Source: Bacteroidales bacterium M3 (GTDB taxonomy: Bacteria; Bacteroidota; Bacteroidia; Bacteroidales; Muribaculaceae). From it: a stretch of 64,000 nt of DNA. Both the position numbers and the translations under genes were made by a program. The first letter of the stretch is position 1; every line of letters starts with the position of its first letter. Below are positions 9,069 through 17,903 of this stretch, one piece after another. The stretch is taken from contig LUJN01000038.1 of NCBI GenBank assembly GCA_001689445.1, forward strand, positions 25,195 to 89,194, written 5' to 3'. The notes under the pieces were generated by a model. It did not search any database, was not told the origin of the DNA, and was given only the letters and a program-made list of their open reading frames with translations.

Positions 9069-9103
9069 CGGTGCTGCGTCGTGATGACGCGGCACCGTTT
9101 TTT
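9069..9103 (+). terminator. Rho-independent terminator of secDF
   Basis: A 12-bp stem (CGGTGCTGCGTC / GACGCGGCACCG, one G-T pair) with a 5-nt loop followed by six T. Confidence 0.9.
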
Positions 9104-9211
9104 ATATGCCCACAAACCGTCACCATGTATGCCGCCTCAATGAACCATGCACCATTCCAAACCGTTATAATCCCAAATAAAAATATGATAACCTTATAAA
9201 AGAAAGCAATC

Positions 9212-9415
9212 ATGGCAAGATTCATCCAACTCACCGACATCAACGGCACCGACCGTTTCATCAACACTCACCATATCGTGTTTATCGAACGCATCAATGG
9301 CGACCAGTGCCGTATATCCATCGACCTGCCCGGGCGCGGCGAGTACAACTCCTACGCCTTCCTAAGCAAGCAAACCTACGATGAGGCCATGCGCCTAATC
9401 GCCGATGCCGATTGA
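9212..9415 (+). CDS. Small hypothetical protein
   Basis: 67 aa, ATG with no signal peptide or membrane segment. The pattern (alternating hydrophobic residues, 'RFIQLTDINGTDRFINTHHIVFIE') suggests a small beta-rich protein and vaguely recalls the FlbD-like fold ('L..LNG..f.lN...I..I'), which is too weak to name it. It stands alone between the secDF terminator and its own terminator at 9486-9527. Codon use is like that of the neighbours, so it is probably a real gene. Confidence 0.65.
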   Translation: MARFIQLTDINGTDRFINTHHIVFIERINGDQCRISIDLPGRGEYNSYAFLSKQTYDEAMRLIADAD

Positions 9416-9462
9416 CCGCTCCCGGCCTAAATACACTTACAGACATATAGTTAAAGACGACC

Positions 9463-9480
9463 GCCGCCCCCAAGGGCGGC
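9463..9480. repeat. GC-rich hairpin
   Basis: GCCGCCC / GGGCGGC with a CCAA loop just before the terminator at 9486. It may be part of the same 3' structure. Confidence 0.5.
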
Positions 9481-9485
9481 AACCA

Positions 9486-9527
9486 ATGACGCGACAGCCC
9501 CGCAACAAGCCGTCGCGTCATTTTTTT
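9486..9527 (+). terminator. Rho-independent terminator
   Basis: Perfect 10-bp stem ATGACGCGAC / GTCGCGTCAT, 16-nt loop, then seven T. Ends the small gene at 9212-9415. Confidence 0.85.
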
Positions 9528-9540
9528 ATAGGGGCATCGC

Positions 9541-9570
9541 TTGTTTTTTGGGAAATGTTTCATATCTTTG
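9541..9570 (+). promoter_or_regulatory. Promoter of the lplA-gcv operon
   Basis: TTG (9541-9543), 19-nt spacer, TATCTTTG (9563-9570); 44 nt before the lplA ATG. No glycine riboswitch fits in so short a leader. Confidence 0.65.
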
Positions 9571-9614
9571 GAAACCAATCGGATTGCTATATACCTTGAA
9601 AAGACCGGCGAATT

Positions 9615-10589
9615 ATGAAGTATGTTTCATTGCCCGATGACACCAACCGCAAACTCCCGTTCTATCTGATGATGGAGGAGTTTATTGCCCGGGAATTCCC
9701 CTTGGAAAAGGAGATGTTCTTCATGTGGCAGGTTGACCCGACAGTCATCTTCGGGCGCAACCAGATGTTTGAGACCGAGGTCAACATCCCCTACTGCAAG
9801 GAGCATGGTATACAGATGTATCGCCGCAAGAGTGGCGGTGGATGTGTCTATGCCGACCGAAACAACATCATGTTCTCCTACGTAACGGCCTCCGACGACG
9901 TCTCACGCACATTCTCTATCTACACTTCACGCATCGTGGAGATGTTGCGCTCCCTCGGCATTGACGCCAACGCCAACTCCCGCAATGACATCCACATCGG
10001 CGACCGTAAGGTCTCTGGAAACGCATTCTACCATATCCCGGGACGCAGTATCGTGCACGGCACGATGCTCTATGACGTGGACCATGACACTATGGAGCAT
10101 GTCATCACCCCGTCCGACACCAAACTTACCTCCAAGGGGGTCAAGTCGGTGCGTGACCACGTGACGACCATACGCGACCACTGCGACATCTCGCTTGAGG
10201 GGTTCAAGGACCATGCACGAAGATTCCTGTGTGACGGGGAACTGCAGCTCGATATTGCCGACACCGGGAGCATCGACATAATGTCGCGCCACTACTTCGA
10301 CGAGATATGGATTCACGGCAACAATCCCCGGGGCATCGTCCACCACACATCGCGTGTCGAGGGGGTCGGCGAGTTTCAGGTGTACCTTGCTGTCGACAAA
10401 GGCATCATCAAGACCCTCGACGTGCGTGGCGACTTCTTCCTGCTGGGCGACATAGACGCCTTGCTTCTATGGCGGCTGTGGGGCGTTCCTTACGACCGGG
10501 AGAGCGCCGCCGAGGCAGTCAAGGAGGTGGAGATGGACGCCATCATCCCGGGCCTTACCCGTGAGCAATTCGTCGACATGCTGTTCTGA
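9615..10589 (+). CDS. lplA: Lipoate--protein ligase
   Basis: 324 aa. Attaches lipoate (via lipoyl-AMP) to a lysine of carrier proteins in the cytoplasm. The family signature RRKSGGGCVYAD is at residues 70-81 and the adenylate-binding lysine sits in GDRKVSGNAFY (Lys132). A C-terminal accessory domain follows (about 245-324), so the enzyme could both activate and transfer. It is the first gene of the glycine-cleavage operon and 83 nt before gcvT. Its obvious client is the GcvH encoded two genes downstream (Lys60). Confidence 0.93.
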   Translation: MKYVSLPDDTNRKLPFYLMMEEFIAREFPLEKEMFFMWQVDPTVIFGRNQMFETEVNIPYCKEHGIQMYRRKSGGGCVYADRNNIMFSYVTASDDVSRTFSIYTSRIVEMLRSLGIDANANSRNDIHIGDRKVSGNAFYHIPGRSIVHGTMLYDVDHDTMEHVITPSDTKLTSKGVKSVRDHVTTIRDHCDISLEGFKDHARRFLCDGELQLDIADTGSIDIMSRHYFDEIWIHGNNPRGIVHHTSRVEGVGEFQVYLAVDKGIIKTLDVRGDFFLLGDIDALLLWRLWGVPYDRESAAEAVKEVEMDAIIPGLTREQFVDMLF

Positions 10590-10672
10590 CCGCCAGGCAA
10601 TCCCATCCTCCGGGTGCCGGCACAGATAAAATACAAGACCGTTAACCTTCAACCTTACATATACCAATACCA

Positions 10673-11767
10673 ATGGATGAAAACAAAAAAACATGCCTCC
10701 ATGACCGTCATGTGTCTCTCGGGGCGCAGATGAGCCCCTTCGGAGGATTCGACATGCCGATACAGTACAAGGGCATCGTCGAGGAGCATAACGCCGTGCG
10801 CACGGGCTGCGGCATATTTGACGTCTCCCACATGGGGGAAGTGTCGGTCACGGGACCCGACGCTGAACGCTACGTCTCCCATATCTTCACCAACGACATC
10901 GCAGGCGCACCCGCAGGCAAGATATTCTACGGAATGATGCTCTACCCCGACGGCGGCACGGTCGACGACCTGCTCGTCTACAAGCGTGGCGACAACGACT
11001 TCTACCTCGTCATCAACGCTGCCAATATCGACAAGGACCTGCAATGGATACGCGACAACGCGGCAGGATATGATGTCACGATACTCGACCTGAGCGACAT
11101 CACGGGCGAGATAGCCGTACAGGGACCCGCATCGGAAGCCGCCATGCGCGACATCACGGGCATAGACTTAGCCGACCTCGGATTCTATACATTCCGCGAG
11201 GTGACGCTGCTCGGCTCTCCGGCCATCGTGAGCCGCACGGGCTACACGGGCGAGGACGGGTTTGAGATATATGCCCCACACGAGGTGACGGCCCAATTAT
11301 GGGACCGGTTTGTCGGGACAGGAAAGGCAGAGCCGTGCGGTCTCGGATGCCGCGACACCCTGCGTTTTGAGGTAGGGCTGCCACTCTACGGCGACGAGCT
11401 GTCGCCGGATATTTCACCCGTTGAGGCCGGCCTCGGCATATTTGTCAAGACCGACGGGCGCGACTTCATCGGCCGCGATGCCGTCGCCGCACAGAAGGAG
11501 AGCGGCCCGCGACGCAAGATAGTGGGCCTTGAGCTGCACGACCGTGCCATCCCCCGCCACGGATATGAGGTGGTCGACGGGGATAAGGTCGTGGGGCATG
11601 TCACCACCGGCTATCGCGGCATATCGGTCGACAAGAGCATAGCCATGGCGCTTGTCGACGCCGCATGCGCCACCCAAGGCAAGGAACTCGGCGTGCGCAT
11701 ACGCCGCAAGACCTTCCCCGCAACGGTTGTCCCCAAGAAATTCTACCGCAAAAGCTACAAGAAATAA
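10673..11767 (+). CDS. gcvT: Aminomethyltransferase (glycine cleavage T protein)
   Basis: 364 aa, the usual length. Takes the aminomethyl group from lipoylated GcvH and makes 5,10-methylene-tetrahydrofolate plus ammonia. Family motifs seen: FGGFDMPIQYKGI, the GIFDVSHMGE segment (about 44-53), SRTGYTGEDGFEIY (about 186-199, folate-binding) and the LRFEVGLPLYGDEL stretch (about 226-239). It sits between lplA and gcvH in the operon, 45 nt before gcvH. Confidence 0.96.
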   Translation: MDENKKTCLHDRHVSLGAQMSPFGGFDMPIQYKGIVEEHNAVRTGCGIFDVSHMGEVSVTGPDAERYVSHIFTNDIAGAPAGKIFYGMMLYPDGGTVDDLLVYKRGDNDFYLVINAANIDKDLQWIRDNAAGYDVTILDLSDITGEIAVQGPASEAAMRDITGIDLADLGFYTFREVTLLGSPAIVSRTGYTGEDGFEIYAPHEVTAQLWDRFVGTGKAEPCGLGCRDTLRFEVGLPLYGDELSPDISPVEAGLGIFVKTDGRDFIGRDAVAAQKESGPRRKIVGLELHDRAIPRHGYEVVDGDKVVGHVTTGYRGISVDKSIAMALVDAACATQGKELGVRIRRKTFPATVVPKKFYRKSYKK

Positions 11768-11812
11768 CCATTTACACTAACATAACAAGAACCAACATAA
11801 CACGCTAACACC

Positions 11813-12190
11813 ATGAGCAAGATTTATTATTCCCCCACACACGAGTATATAAAAGTAGACGGCAACACAGGATATATCGGCATCACCGACTTTGCCCAGC
11901 ACCAACTTGGCAACGTGGTATACGTTGACCTCCCCGAGCAGGGGGACGACCTGACTGCCGGAGAGGAATTTGGTGCCGTCGAGAGTGTCAAGGCCGCCAG
12001 CGACCTCATCTCGCCCGTGAGCGGAGCCGTCCTCGACATCAACGAGGAACTTATCGACAACCCACGCCTCATCAACGAGGACGCGATGAACTGTTGGATA
12101 GTAAAGGTGGAACTTACCGACCTGTCGGAACTCGACAACCTGCTTGACGAGGCGGCCTATAAAGCCCTGTGTGACAGCGGTAAGCATTGA
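11813..12190 (+). CDS. gcvH: Glycine cleavage system H protein
   Basis: 125 aa lipoyl carrier that shuttles the aminomethyl intermediate between the P, T and L proteins. The lipoylated residue is Lys60 in AVESVKAAS. The N-terminal YYSPTHEYI and YVDLPEQG motifs are standard. Probably lipoylated by LplA from the same operon. Confidence 0.97.
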   Translation: MSKIYYSPTHEYIKVDGNTGYIGITDFAQHQLGNVVYVDLPEQGDDLTAGEEFGAVESVKAASDLISPVSGAVLDINEELIDNPRLINEDAMNCWIVKVELTDLSELDNLLDEAAYKALCDSGKH

Positions 12191-12234
12191 TACCGCATCA
12201 CCACGTCCCATCACCATCAAATGACCTTATCGCC

Positions 12235-13554
12235 ATGAACCATCGTTATTTTCCTCACACGCAGGAGGATATCTCGGACATGCTCGCCCGATGCGGCGTT
12301 GCGTCGCTCGACGACCTGTATGCCGATGTGCCCTCCGACCTGAAGCTCAACCGCGACTATAACCTACCGACGGGAATGAGTGAAAAGGAGGTGCGCGACT
12401 TCTTCGACCGCGCAGGACGCCGCAACCGCCGTCTCACATGCTTTGCGGGCGCGGGATTCTATGACCGATATTCCCCCGCCGCCGCACAGTCCATCGTGTC
12501 GCGGTCGGAGTTTCTCACCGCGTATACTCCCTACCAGCCGGAGGTGTCACAGGGCACGCTCCAGTACATCTTCGAGTACCAGAGCCTGATGTCGTCACTG
12601 ACAGGGCTGCCGATATCCAACGCCTCGATGTATGACGGCGCGACCGCCACAGCCGAGGCCGCGATGATGGCCGTCGCCGCCGGGCGCAAACGCCGCCGTA
12701 TACTCGTCTCGGAGACTGTCAACCCTGCCACTCGCCGCGTCGTGGAGACCTACGCCCGCTATCACGGCATAACGATAGAGACCATCAAGGCTGAGGATGG
12801 CGTGACATCCCGCAGCGACTTCGAGGAGAAGGTCGCCGCTCCCGACGTCGCCGGCGTGATAGTGGCGTCACCCAACTATTACGGGATACTTGAAGACTAC
12901 ACCGACTGGGCCGACACCTGCCATGCCAACAAGGCGTTGCTGATATTCAACTGCATAGCCGCCGACCTCGGCGTCATAAAGTCGCCCGGCGAATGGGGCG
13001 CCGACATTGCCGCCGGCGATGCCCAGTCGCTCGGCATACCCCTCAACTATGGAGGCCCGTATCTCGGATTCCTCTGCTCCACCGAGGCATTGATGCGCAA
13101 GATGCCGGGGCGCATCGTCGGCGCGACCGTCGATGCCGATGGGCGACGCTCATTCGTACTCACCCTCCAGGCCCGCGAGCAGCATATACGCCGCGAGAAG
13201 GCCACAAGCAACATCTGCTCCAACCAGGGACTTATGGCACTATACGTCACCGTCTACCTGTCACTGACCGGGCCAAAGGGATTGCGGGAAATCAACGAGG
13301 CGTCCTACGCCGGCGCACACTATCTCGCCGACCGCCTCACGGCGACAGGCCGCGCGCGGCTCACCTACCCCGACCGCCCGTTCCTCAACGAGTTTGCCGT
13401 CACCCTCGACGCCAAGGCCGATGACGTGCTGGCCCGCGCCCTCGACCACGACATCCTCGCCGGAGTGAAACTCGACGAGCACACGCTGCTCATTGCCGTA
13501 ACCGAGATGCAGACACGTGCCGAGATTGACAAATTAGTGGAAATAATCAAGTAG
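12235..13554 (+). CDS. gcvPA: Glycine dehydrogenase (decarboxylating) subunit 1
   Basis: 439 aa, N-terminal half of the split P protein; pairs with GcvPB to decarboxylate glycine with PLP. Reads MNHRYFPHTQEDI from the ATG at 12235. An in-frame ATG at 12187 would add 16 unconserved residues and overlap gcvH, so the later start is preferred. Family features include GAGFYDRYSPAAAQSIVSRSEF, YTPYQPEVSQGTLQ (about 96-109) and KATSNICSNQ near 325. It lacks the PLP lysine, which is in subunit 2. Confidence 0.95.
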   Translation: MNHRYFPHTQEDISDMLARCGVASLDDLYADVPSDLKLNRDYNLPTGMSEKEVRDFFDRAGRRNRRLTCFAGAGFYDRYSPAAAQSIVSRSEFLTAYTPYQPEVSQGTLQYIFEYQSLMSSLTGLPISNASMYDGATATAEAAMMAVAAGRKRRRILVSETVNPATRRVVETYARYHGITIETIKAEDGVTSRSDFEEKVAAPDVAGVIVASPNYYGILEDYTDWADTCHANKALLIFNCIAADLGVIKSPGEWGADIAAGDAQSLGIPLNYGGPYLGFLCSTEALMRKMPGRIVGATVDADGRRSFVLTLQAREQHIRREKATSNICSNQGLMALYVTVYLSLTGPKGLREINEASYAGAHYLADRLTATGRARLTYPDRPFLNEFAVTLDAKADDVLARALDHDILAGVKLDEHTLLIAVTEMQTRAEIDKLVEIIK

Positions 13555-13560
13555 ACACTT

Positions 13561-15033
13561 ATGAACCGAGAATTTTACGGACGCCTCATTCAGGAGCTTT
13601 CATGCCCCGGGCGTCGCGGCTACTCCATACCCGTCTCTGCTGCCGACGGCTCGCTCGACGAGTTGCCACACAACCTTCTGCGCCAGACGGCTCCCGAACT
13701 GCCCGAAGCCGATGAGCCGACAGTGATACGCCACTACACCAACATGAGCAACAACAATTTTGGCGTTGACACGGGATTTTACCCCCTCGGCTCATGCACG
13801 ATGAAATACAACCCTAAAATCAACGAGGAGATAGCCTCACATCGCGACTTCTCCCGCCTCCATCCCCTCACCCCCGCCTCGGCGGCGCAAGGGGCACTTG
13901 AGGTGTACTATACCCTGCAGCAGTCGCTTGCCGAGATAACGGGAATGAGCGAGTTTACACTCAACCCCTATGCCGGCGCACACGGCGAACTGACAGGGCT
14001 TATGGTGATACGCGCCTACCATGCCTCCCGTGGCGACACACGCCGCGACAAGGTGATTATCCCCGACTCGGCCCACGGCACCAATCCCGCAAGCGCGGCT
14101 GTGGCGGGGCTGAAAGTGGTGGAGGTGAAGAGCCTGCCCGACGGCACGGTGGATGTCGACTCCCTCGCAGCCGCTCTCGATGATACCGTGGCGGCAGTGA
14201 TGATGACCAACCCAAACACGCTCGGCATCTTCGAGCGCAATATCCCCGTGATAGCACGCATGGTGCATGAGGCGGGGGCACTCCTCTACTATGACGGGGC
14301 CAACCTCAACCCGCTGCTCGGCGTGGCACGTCCGGGCGACATGGGATTTGACGTGATGCACGTCAACCTCCACAAGACATTCTCCACCCCCCACGGCGGA
14401 GGCGGCCCGGGCGCGGGACCGGTAGGAGTGCGTGCCGGGCTGGAGCCGTATCTCCCCGACCCGCGCGTAGTGCGCCTCGACGACGGCAGATACGACGTGA
14501 CAGGCGACAACCCCGATGCACTTGGGCAGATAACATCCACCCTCGGCAACTACAGCGTGCTGATGCGCGCACTGGGCTATATACTGTCGCTCGGACGTGA
14601 CGGCCTGAAGATGGCGGGACGCCTCGCGACGCTCAACGCCAACTATGTCATGGAGTCGCTGTCGGGCGACTATCTGCTGCCAATAAAGGGGCTGTGCAAG
14701 CATGAGATGGTGTTTGACGGCCTCCGCGACAAGTCGACCGGGGTCACGACCCTGAATATCGCCAAGCGGCTGCTCGACTACGGCTTCCATGCCCCGACTG
14801 TCTACTTCCCCCTGCTGTTCCACGAGTCGCTGATGATAGAGCCTACAGAGACCGAGAGCCACGAGACCCTCGACGAGTTCATAGCCATAATGCGCGACAT
14901 CGCCCGCGAGGCCGCCAACGATCCCGAGACTGTCAAGACCGCACCCCACAACACCCCCGTGCGCCGTCCCGACGACACACAGGCCGCCCTCAACCCCATC
15001 GTGACGTTTGACAAGCTAAACCAACTGCGATGA
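13561..15033 (+). CDS. gcvPB: Glycine dehydrogenase (decarboxylating) subunit 2
   Basis: 490 aa, C-terminal half of the split P protein. The PLP-binding lysine is Lys272 in VNLHKTFSTPHGGGGPG. DSAHGTNPASAA (169-180) and TNPNTLGIFE are also canonical. Six nt after gcvPA; its stop overlaps the lpdA start by 4 nt (ATGA). Split P proteins are usual in Bacteroidetes and Firmicutes, whereas E. coli has one fused chain. Confidence 0.96.
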   Translation: MNREFYGRLIQELSCPGRRGYSIPVSAADGSLDELPHNLLRQTAPELPEADEPTVIRHYTNMSNNNFGVDTGFYPLGSCTMKYNPKINEEIASHRDFSRLHPLTPASAAQGALEVYYTLQQSLAEITGMSEFTLNPYAGAHGELTGLMVIRAYHASRGDTRRDKVIIPDSAHGTNPASAAVAGLKVVEVKSLPDGTVDVDSLAAALDDTVAAVMMTNPNTLGIFERNIPVIARMVHEAGALLYYDGANLNPLLGVARPGDMGFDVMHVNLHKTFSTPHGGGGPGAGPVGVRAGLEPYLPDPRVVRLDDGRYDVTGDNPDALGQITSTLGNYSVLMRALGYILSLGRDGLKMAGRLATLNANYVMESLSGDYLLPIKGLCKHEMVFDGLRDKSTGVTTLNIAKRLLDYGFHAPTVYFPLLFHESLMIEPTETESHETLDEFIAIMRDIAREAANDPETVKTAPHNTPVRRPDDTQAALNPIVTFDKLNQLR

Positions 15034-16382
15034 ACCATTACGACCTGATAATCATAGGTGCAGGCCCGGGAGGATACGAGACCGCCATCGCCGCCTCGGC
15101 TCTCGGACTGCATGTCACGCTGATAGAGCGCGACAGCCTCGGCGGCACGTGCCTCAACCGTGGCTGCATACCCACCAAGGCCCTTGCGCAGTGTGCCCGC
15201 GCCGTGACCGACATAGGGCGTAGCGGTGAGTTCGGCATCGACGTGCCGGCGTTCACCCCCTCGTTCCAACGTGCCATAGAGCGGAAAGACAGCATCGTGT
15301 CGTCCCTGCGCGACGGCATCCCGCAGTTGCTTGCTGGGGTCAATGTCGTCAAGGGTGAAGCCACGTTCAAGGACACCACGACGATAACGGTTGGCGATAC
15401 GGAGTATACCGCGCCCCACATTATCGTAGCCACCGGGTCGTCGCCGGCGTCACTGCCTATTACGGGAGCAGAGTATGCGGTATCGTCCGACTTTATCCTA
15501 TCCATGACCTCCTTGCCCGACAGCATCGCCATTATCGGCGGAGGCGTCATAGGGATGGAATTTGCCTCGATACTCAACGCCTACGGCGTGGAGGTCACCG
15601 TGATAGAATATTGCAAGGAGATACTGCCCACATTTGACCGCGACATATCCAAGCGACTACGGCAACTGCTGTCACGCCAAGGCATACGGTTTGTCACCTC
15701 GGCGGCGGCAACCTCCATTGCCCCCGACGGGACAGTCAGCTATGAGGCAAAGGGCAAGCCGGTCAGTGTGACGGCAGAGATGGTCCTCATGGCGGTAGGC
15801 CGCAAGCCTGTCATCCCTACGGGTATCGACCGCCTGGGAGTGGAAATTACACGCCGTGGCATAACGGTTGACGATAACATGTACACCGGCGTCGGAGGCA
15901 TATATGCCATAGGCGACGTCAACGGACGGTGCCAGCTCGCCCATGCCGCCACGGCACAGGGACGCCGTGCACTCGCCCATCTGCTCGGCAGGGAGAGCGG
16001 CACGAGCCTCGACATTATCCCCTCTGCCGTCTACACGACCCCCGAATGTGCCATGGTGGGTCTCACGGGAGAGCAGTGTGATGCACAGGAAATCCCCCAC
16101 TCCGACATAAAGGTCACATTGCGTGGCAACGGGCGTGCCATGACACTCGGCGAGACCGATGGTCTTGTGAAACTGATATGCTCCGACCCCTTGGACCCGG
16201 GTCCACAAAGAATACTCGGATGCCATGTGATGGCACCTGAGGCCGACCTGCTTGTGCAGGAGGTCGCGGTAGCCATGACGGCAGGACTCTCCCCCGCACA
16301 GCTCGCCGACACCATCCATGCCCACCCCACCATCGCCGAGGCTATCCGCGATGTGGCGGCCATGGCAGGGAGGCTGCAATAA
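15030..16382 (+). CDS. lpdA: Dihydrolipoyl dehydrogenase (L protein)
   Basis: 450 aa FAD/NAD flavoprotein reoxidising dihydrolipoyl-GcvH. FAD-binding GAGPGGYE at 10-17; redox disulfide Cys41/Cys46 in GGTCLNRGC; NAD-binding GGGVIGMEF near 171; C-terminal catalytic HPTIAEA. Last gene of the operon, coupled to gcvPB. With no other 2-oxo-acid dehydrogenase genes nearby, this copy is likely dedicated to glycine cleavage. Confidence 0.95.
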   Translation: MNHYDLIIIGAGPGGYETAIAASALGLHVTLIERDSLGGTCLNRGCIPTKALAQCARAVTDIGRSGEFGIDVPAFTPSFQRAIERKDSIVSSLRDGIPQLLAGVNVVKGEATFKDTTTITVGDTEYTAPHIIVATGSSPASLPITGAEYAVSSDFILSMTSLPDSIAIIGGGVIGMEFASILNAYGVEVTVIEYCKEILPTFDRDISKRLRQLLSRQGIRFVTSAAATSIAPDGTVSYEAKGKPVSVTAEMVLMAVGRKPVIPTGIDRLGVEITRRGITVDDNMYTGVGGIYAIGDVNGRCQLAHAATAQGRRALAHLLGRESGTSLDIIPSAVYTTPECAMVGLTGEQCDAQEIPHSDIKVTLRGNGRAMTLGETDGLVKLICSDPLDPGPQRILGCHVMAPEADLLVQEVAVAMTAGLSPAQLADTIHAHPTIAEAIRDVAAMAGRLQ

Positions 16383-16384
16383 AT

Positions 16385-16465
16385 AATAGGTCTAATAGGG
16401 CCAATGGGTCAAATAGGTCCCTTATAAAGCCTATTTGACCTATTGGACTTATGGCCTATTGTAGC
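16385..16465. repeat. Imperfect inverted repeat with CTATTTGACCTAT core
   Basis: Arms GGTCAAATAGG and CCTATTTGACC (11 bp, perfect) around a 12-nt loop, extended outward imperfectly to about 25 bp per side. The core CTATTTGACCTAT (16431-16443) recurs at 45947-45959 after purD. It may serve as the lpdA terminator; no T tract follows. Confidence 0.65.
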
Positions 16466-16506
16466 CTATTTTGCAGTCTCCCGCTCTTTTTTGCCCCAAT
16501 TTATGC

Positions 16507-16514
16507 TATCTTTG
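16507..16514 (+). promoter_or_regulatory. -7 box for dgt
   Basis: TATCTTTG, 18 nt before the ATG at 16532. It lies inside the longer open frame beginning at 16451 and so argues for the later start. Confidence 0.7.
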
Positions 16515-16531
16515 CGAGTGAATACGTTATT

Positions 16532-17884
16532 ATGGATATGGAGACAAGGATGCATTGGGACAGGCTCATCTGCGACAAGCGTTTCGGGTTGGAGCATTAT
16601 CACGACCCTAAGCGCGGTATGCGCAGTGACTTTCAGCGCGATTTTGACCGCCTCGTGTTCTCGTCGCCATTCCGGCGGCTCCAGAACAAGACGCAGGTGT
16701 TTCCGCTGCCGGGGAGCATATTCGTGCACAACCGTCTGACCCACTCGATGGAGGTAGCAAGCGTGGGACGCTCGCTTGCCTCAGAGGTGGCCCACGAGCT
16801 GCGCGGCAAGTATCAATCCGAACCATGGGCGGCAAAGTTCGACGCCATCGGCGAGATTGTCGGCGCGGCATGTCTCGCCCATGACCTCGGTAACCCGCCA
16901 TTCGGCCATTCTGGCGAAAAAGCCATCTCCACGTTCTTTTCCGAGGGTGCCGGAGCGGTGTTGCAGGGACAGCTCTCCGACGCACAATGGAATGACCTCG
17001 TGCACTTTGAGGGAAACGCCAACGCATTCCGCCTGCTGACCCACCGCTTCAACGGGCGCCGTCCCGGAGGATTCGCGATGACCTATTCCACGCTTGCCTC
17101 GATAGTCAAATACCCGTTTGAGTCATCTCTGGCGGGCAACAAAAACAAGTTTGGCTTCTTCTCCTCCGAAAAGGAGGACTTCATCAAGGTAGCCACCGAA
17201 CTGGGCATGTTGAGCCATCCGGGGCCCGACGGCGAGACCCGATTCTCCCGTCATCCGCTCGTCTATCTCGTCGAGGCGGCCGACGACATCTGCTATCAGG
17301 TGATGGACCTTGAGGACGCCCACAAGCTCCGCATCATCACCACCGCCGAAGTCACCGACCTGTTCAAGGGATTTTTTGAAGGGGAGCGGCTAAAGCGCAT
17401 AGAGCATATCTTGTCGACTGTCGACGACCCCAACGAGAAAGTCGCCTACCTGCGGTCGTCGGTCATCGGCACGCTCGTAGGAGAATGTGCCCGCGCATTT
17501 GTCGTCCATGAGGAGGAGATACTCGCGGGACGCTTCAACCGACCGCTGCTTGAGGTCATCGCAACGCTCCCCCGCGAGGGCTACCGCCATTGCTCGGCTA
17601 TGGCATGGGCCAAAATCTACCGCGCCGGCGACGTGGTGGACATCGAGTTGGCCGGTAACCGCATCATCACATTCCTGCTCGAAAAGCTGATACACGCCGT
17701 ACGGTTTCCCGAACTGAACTACTCGGGGCTGCTGCTGTCAAAGGTGCCCAACCAGTATGACGTGCGCGCATCCGACCTCTTCGGCAAGATACAGGCCGTG
17801 CTCGACCATGTGTCGGCCATGACCGACGTATATGCCCTCGACCTTTACCGCAAGCTCAACGGACTGAGTCTACCCGCAGTATAA
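16532..17884 (+). CDS. dgt: Deoxyguanosinetriphosphate triphosphohydrolase (dGTPase)
   Basis: 450 aa HD-superfamily enzyme that hydrolyses dGTP (or other dNTPs) to the nucleoside and tripolyphosphate. N-terminal FQRDFDRLVFSSPFRRLQNKTQVFPL matches the family. HD metal ligands: His in LTHSMEVA (about 72), HD in CLAHDLGNPPFGHSGE (about 115-130), and a later Asp in VEAADDICYQ. The start at 16532 is chosen because a -7 promoter box lies just upstream and the extra residues of a longer reading (from 16451) are hydrophobic and unlike the family. Followed 20 nt later by the TPM gene. Confidence 0.93.
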   Translation: MDMETRMHWDRLICDKRFGLEHYHDPKRGMRSDFQRDFDRLVFSSPFRRLQNKTQVFPLPGSIFVHNRLTHSMEVASVGRSLASEVAHELRGKYQSEPWAAKFDAIGEIVGAACLAHDLGNPPFGHSGEKAISTFFSEGAGAVLQGQLSDAQWNDLVHFEGNANAFRLLTHRFNGRRPGGFAMTYSTLASIVKYPFESSLAGNKNKFGFFSSEKEDFIKVATELGMLSHPGPDGETRFSRHPLVYLVEAADDICYQVMDLEDAHKLRIITTAEVTDLFKGFFEGERLKRIEHILSTVDDPNEKVAYLRSSVIGTLVGECARAFVVHEEEILAGRFNRPLLEVIATLPREGYRHCSAMAWAKIYRAGDVVDIELAGNRIITFLLEKLIHAVRFPELNYSGLLLSKVPNQYDVRASDLFGKIQAVLDHVSAMTDVYALDLYRKLNGLSLPAV

Positions 17885-17903
17885 CCCGATATCAAACCGA
17901 CTT

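Noticed and set aside
13837..14949. 370-codon minus-strand frame opposite gcvPB
   Set aside because: Antisense shadow; gcvPB on the plus strand has all the family motifs.
16451..16531. Longer start for dgt
   Set aside because: A TATCTTTG promoter box lies within it and the added residues are hydrophobic and unlike dGTPases.
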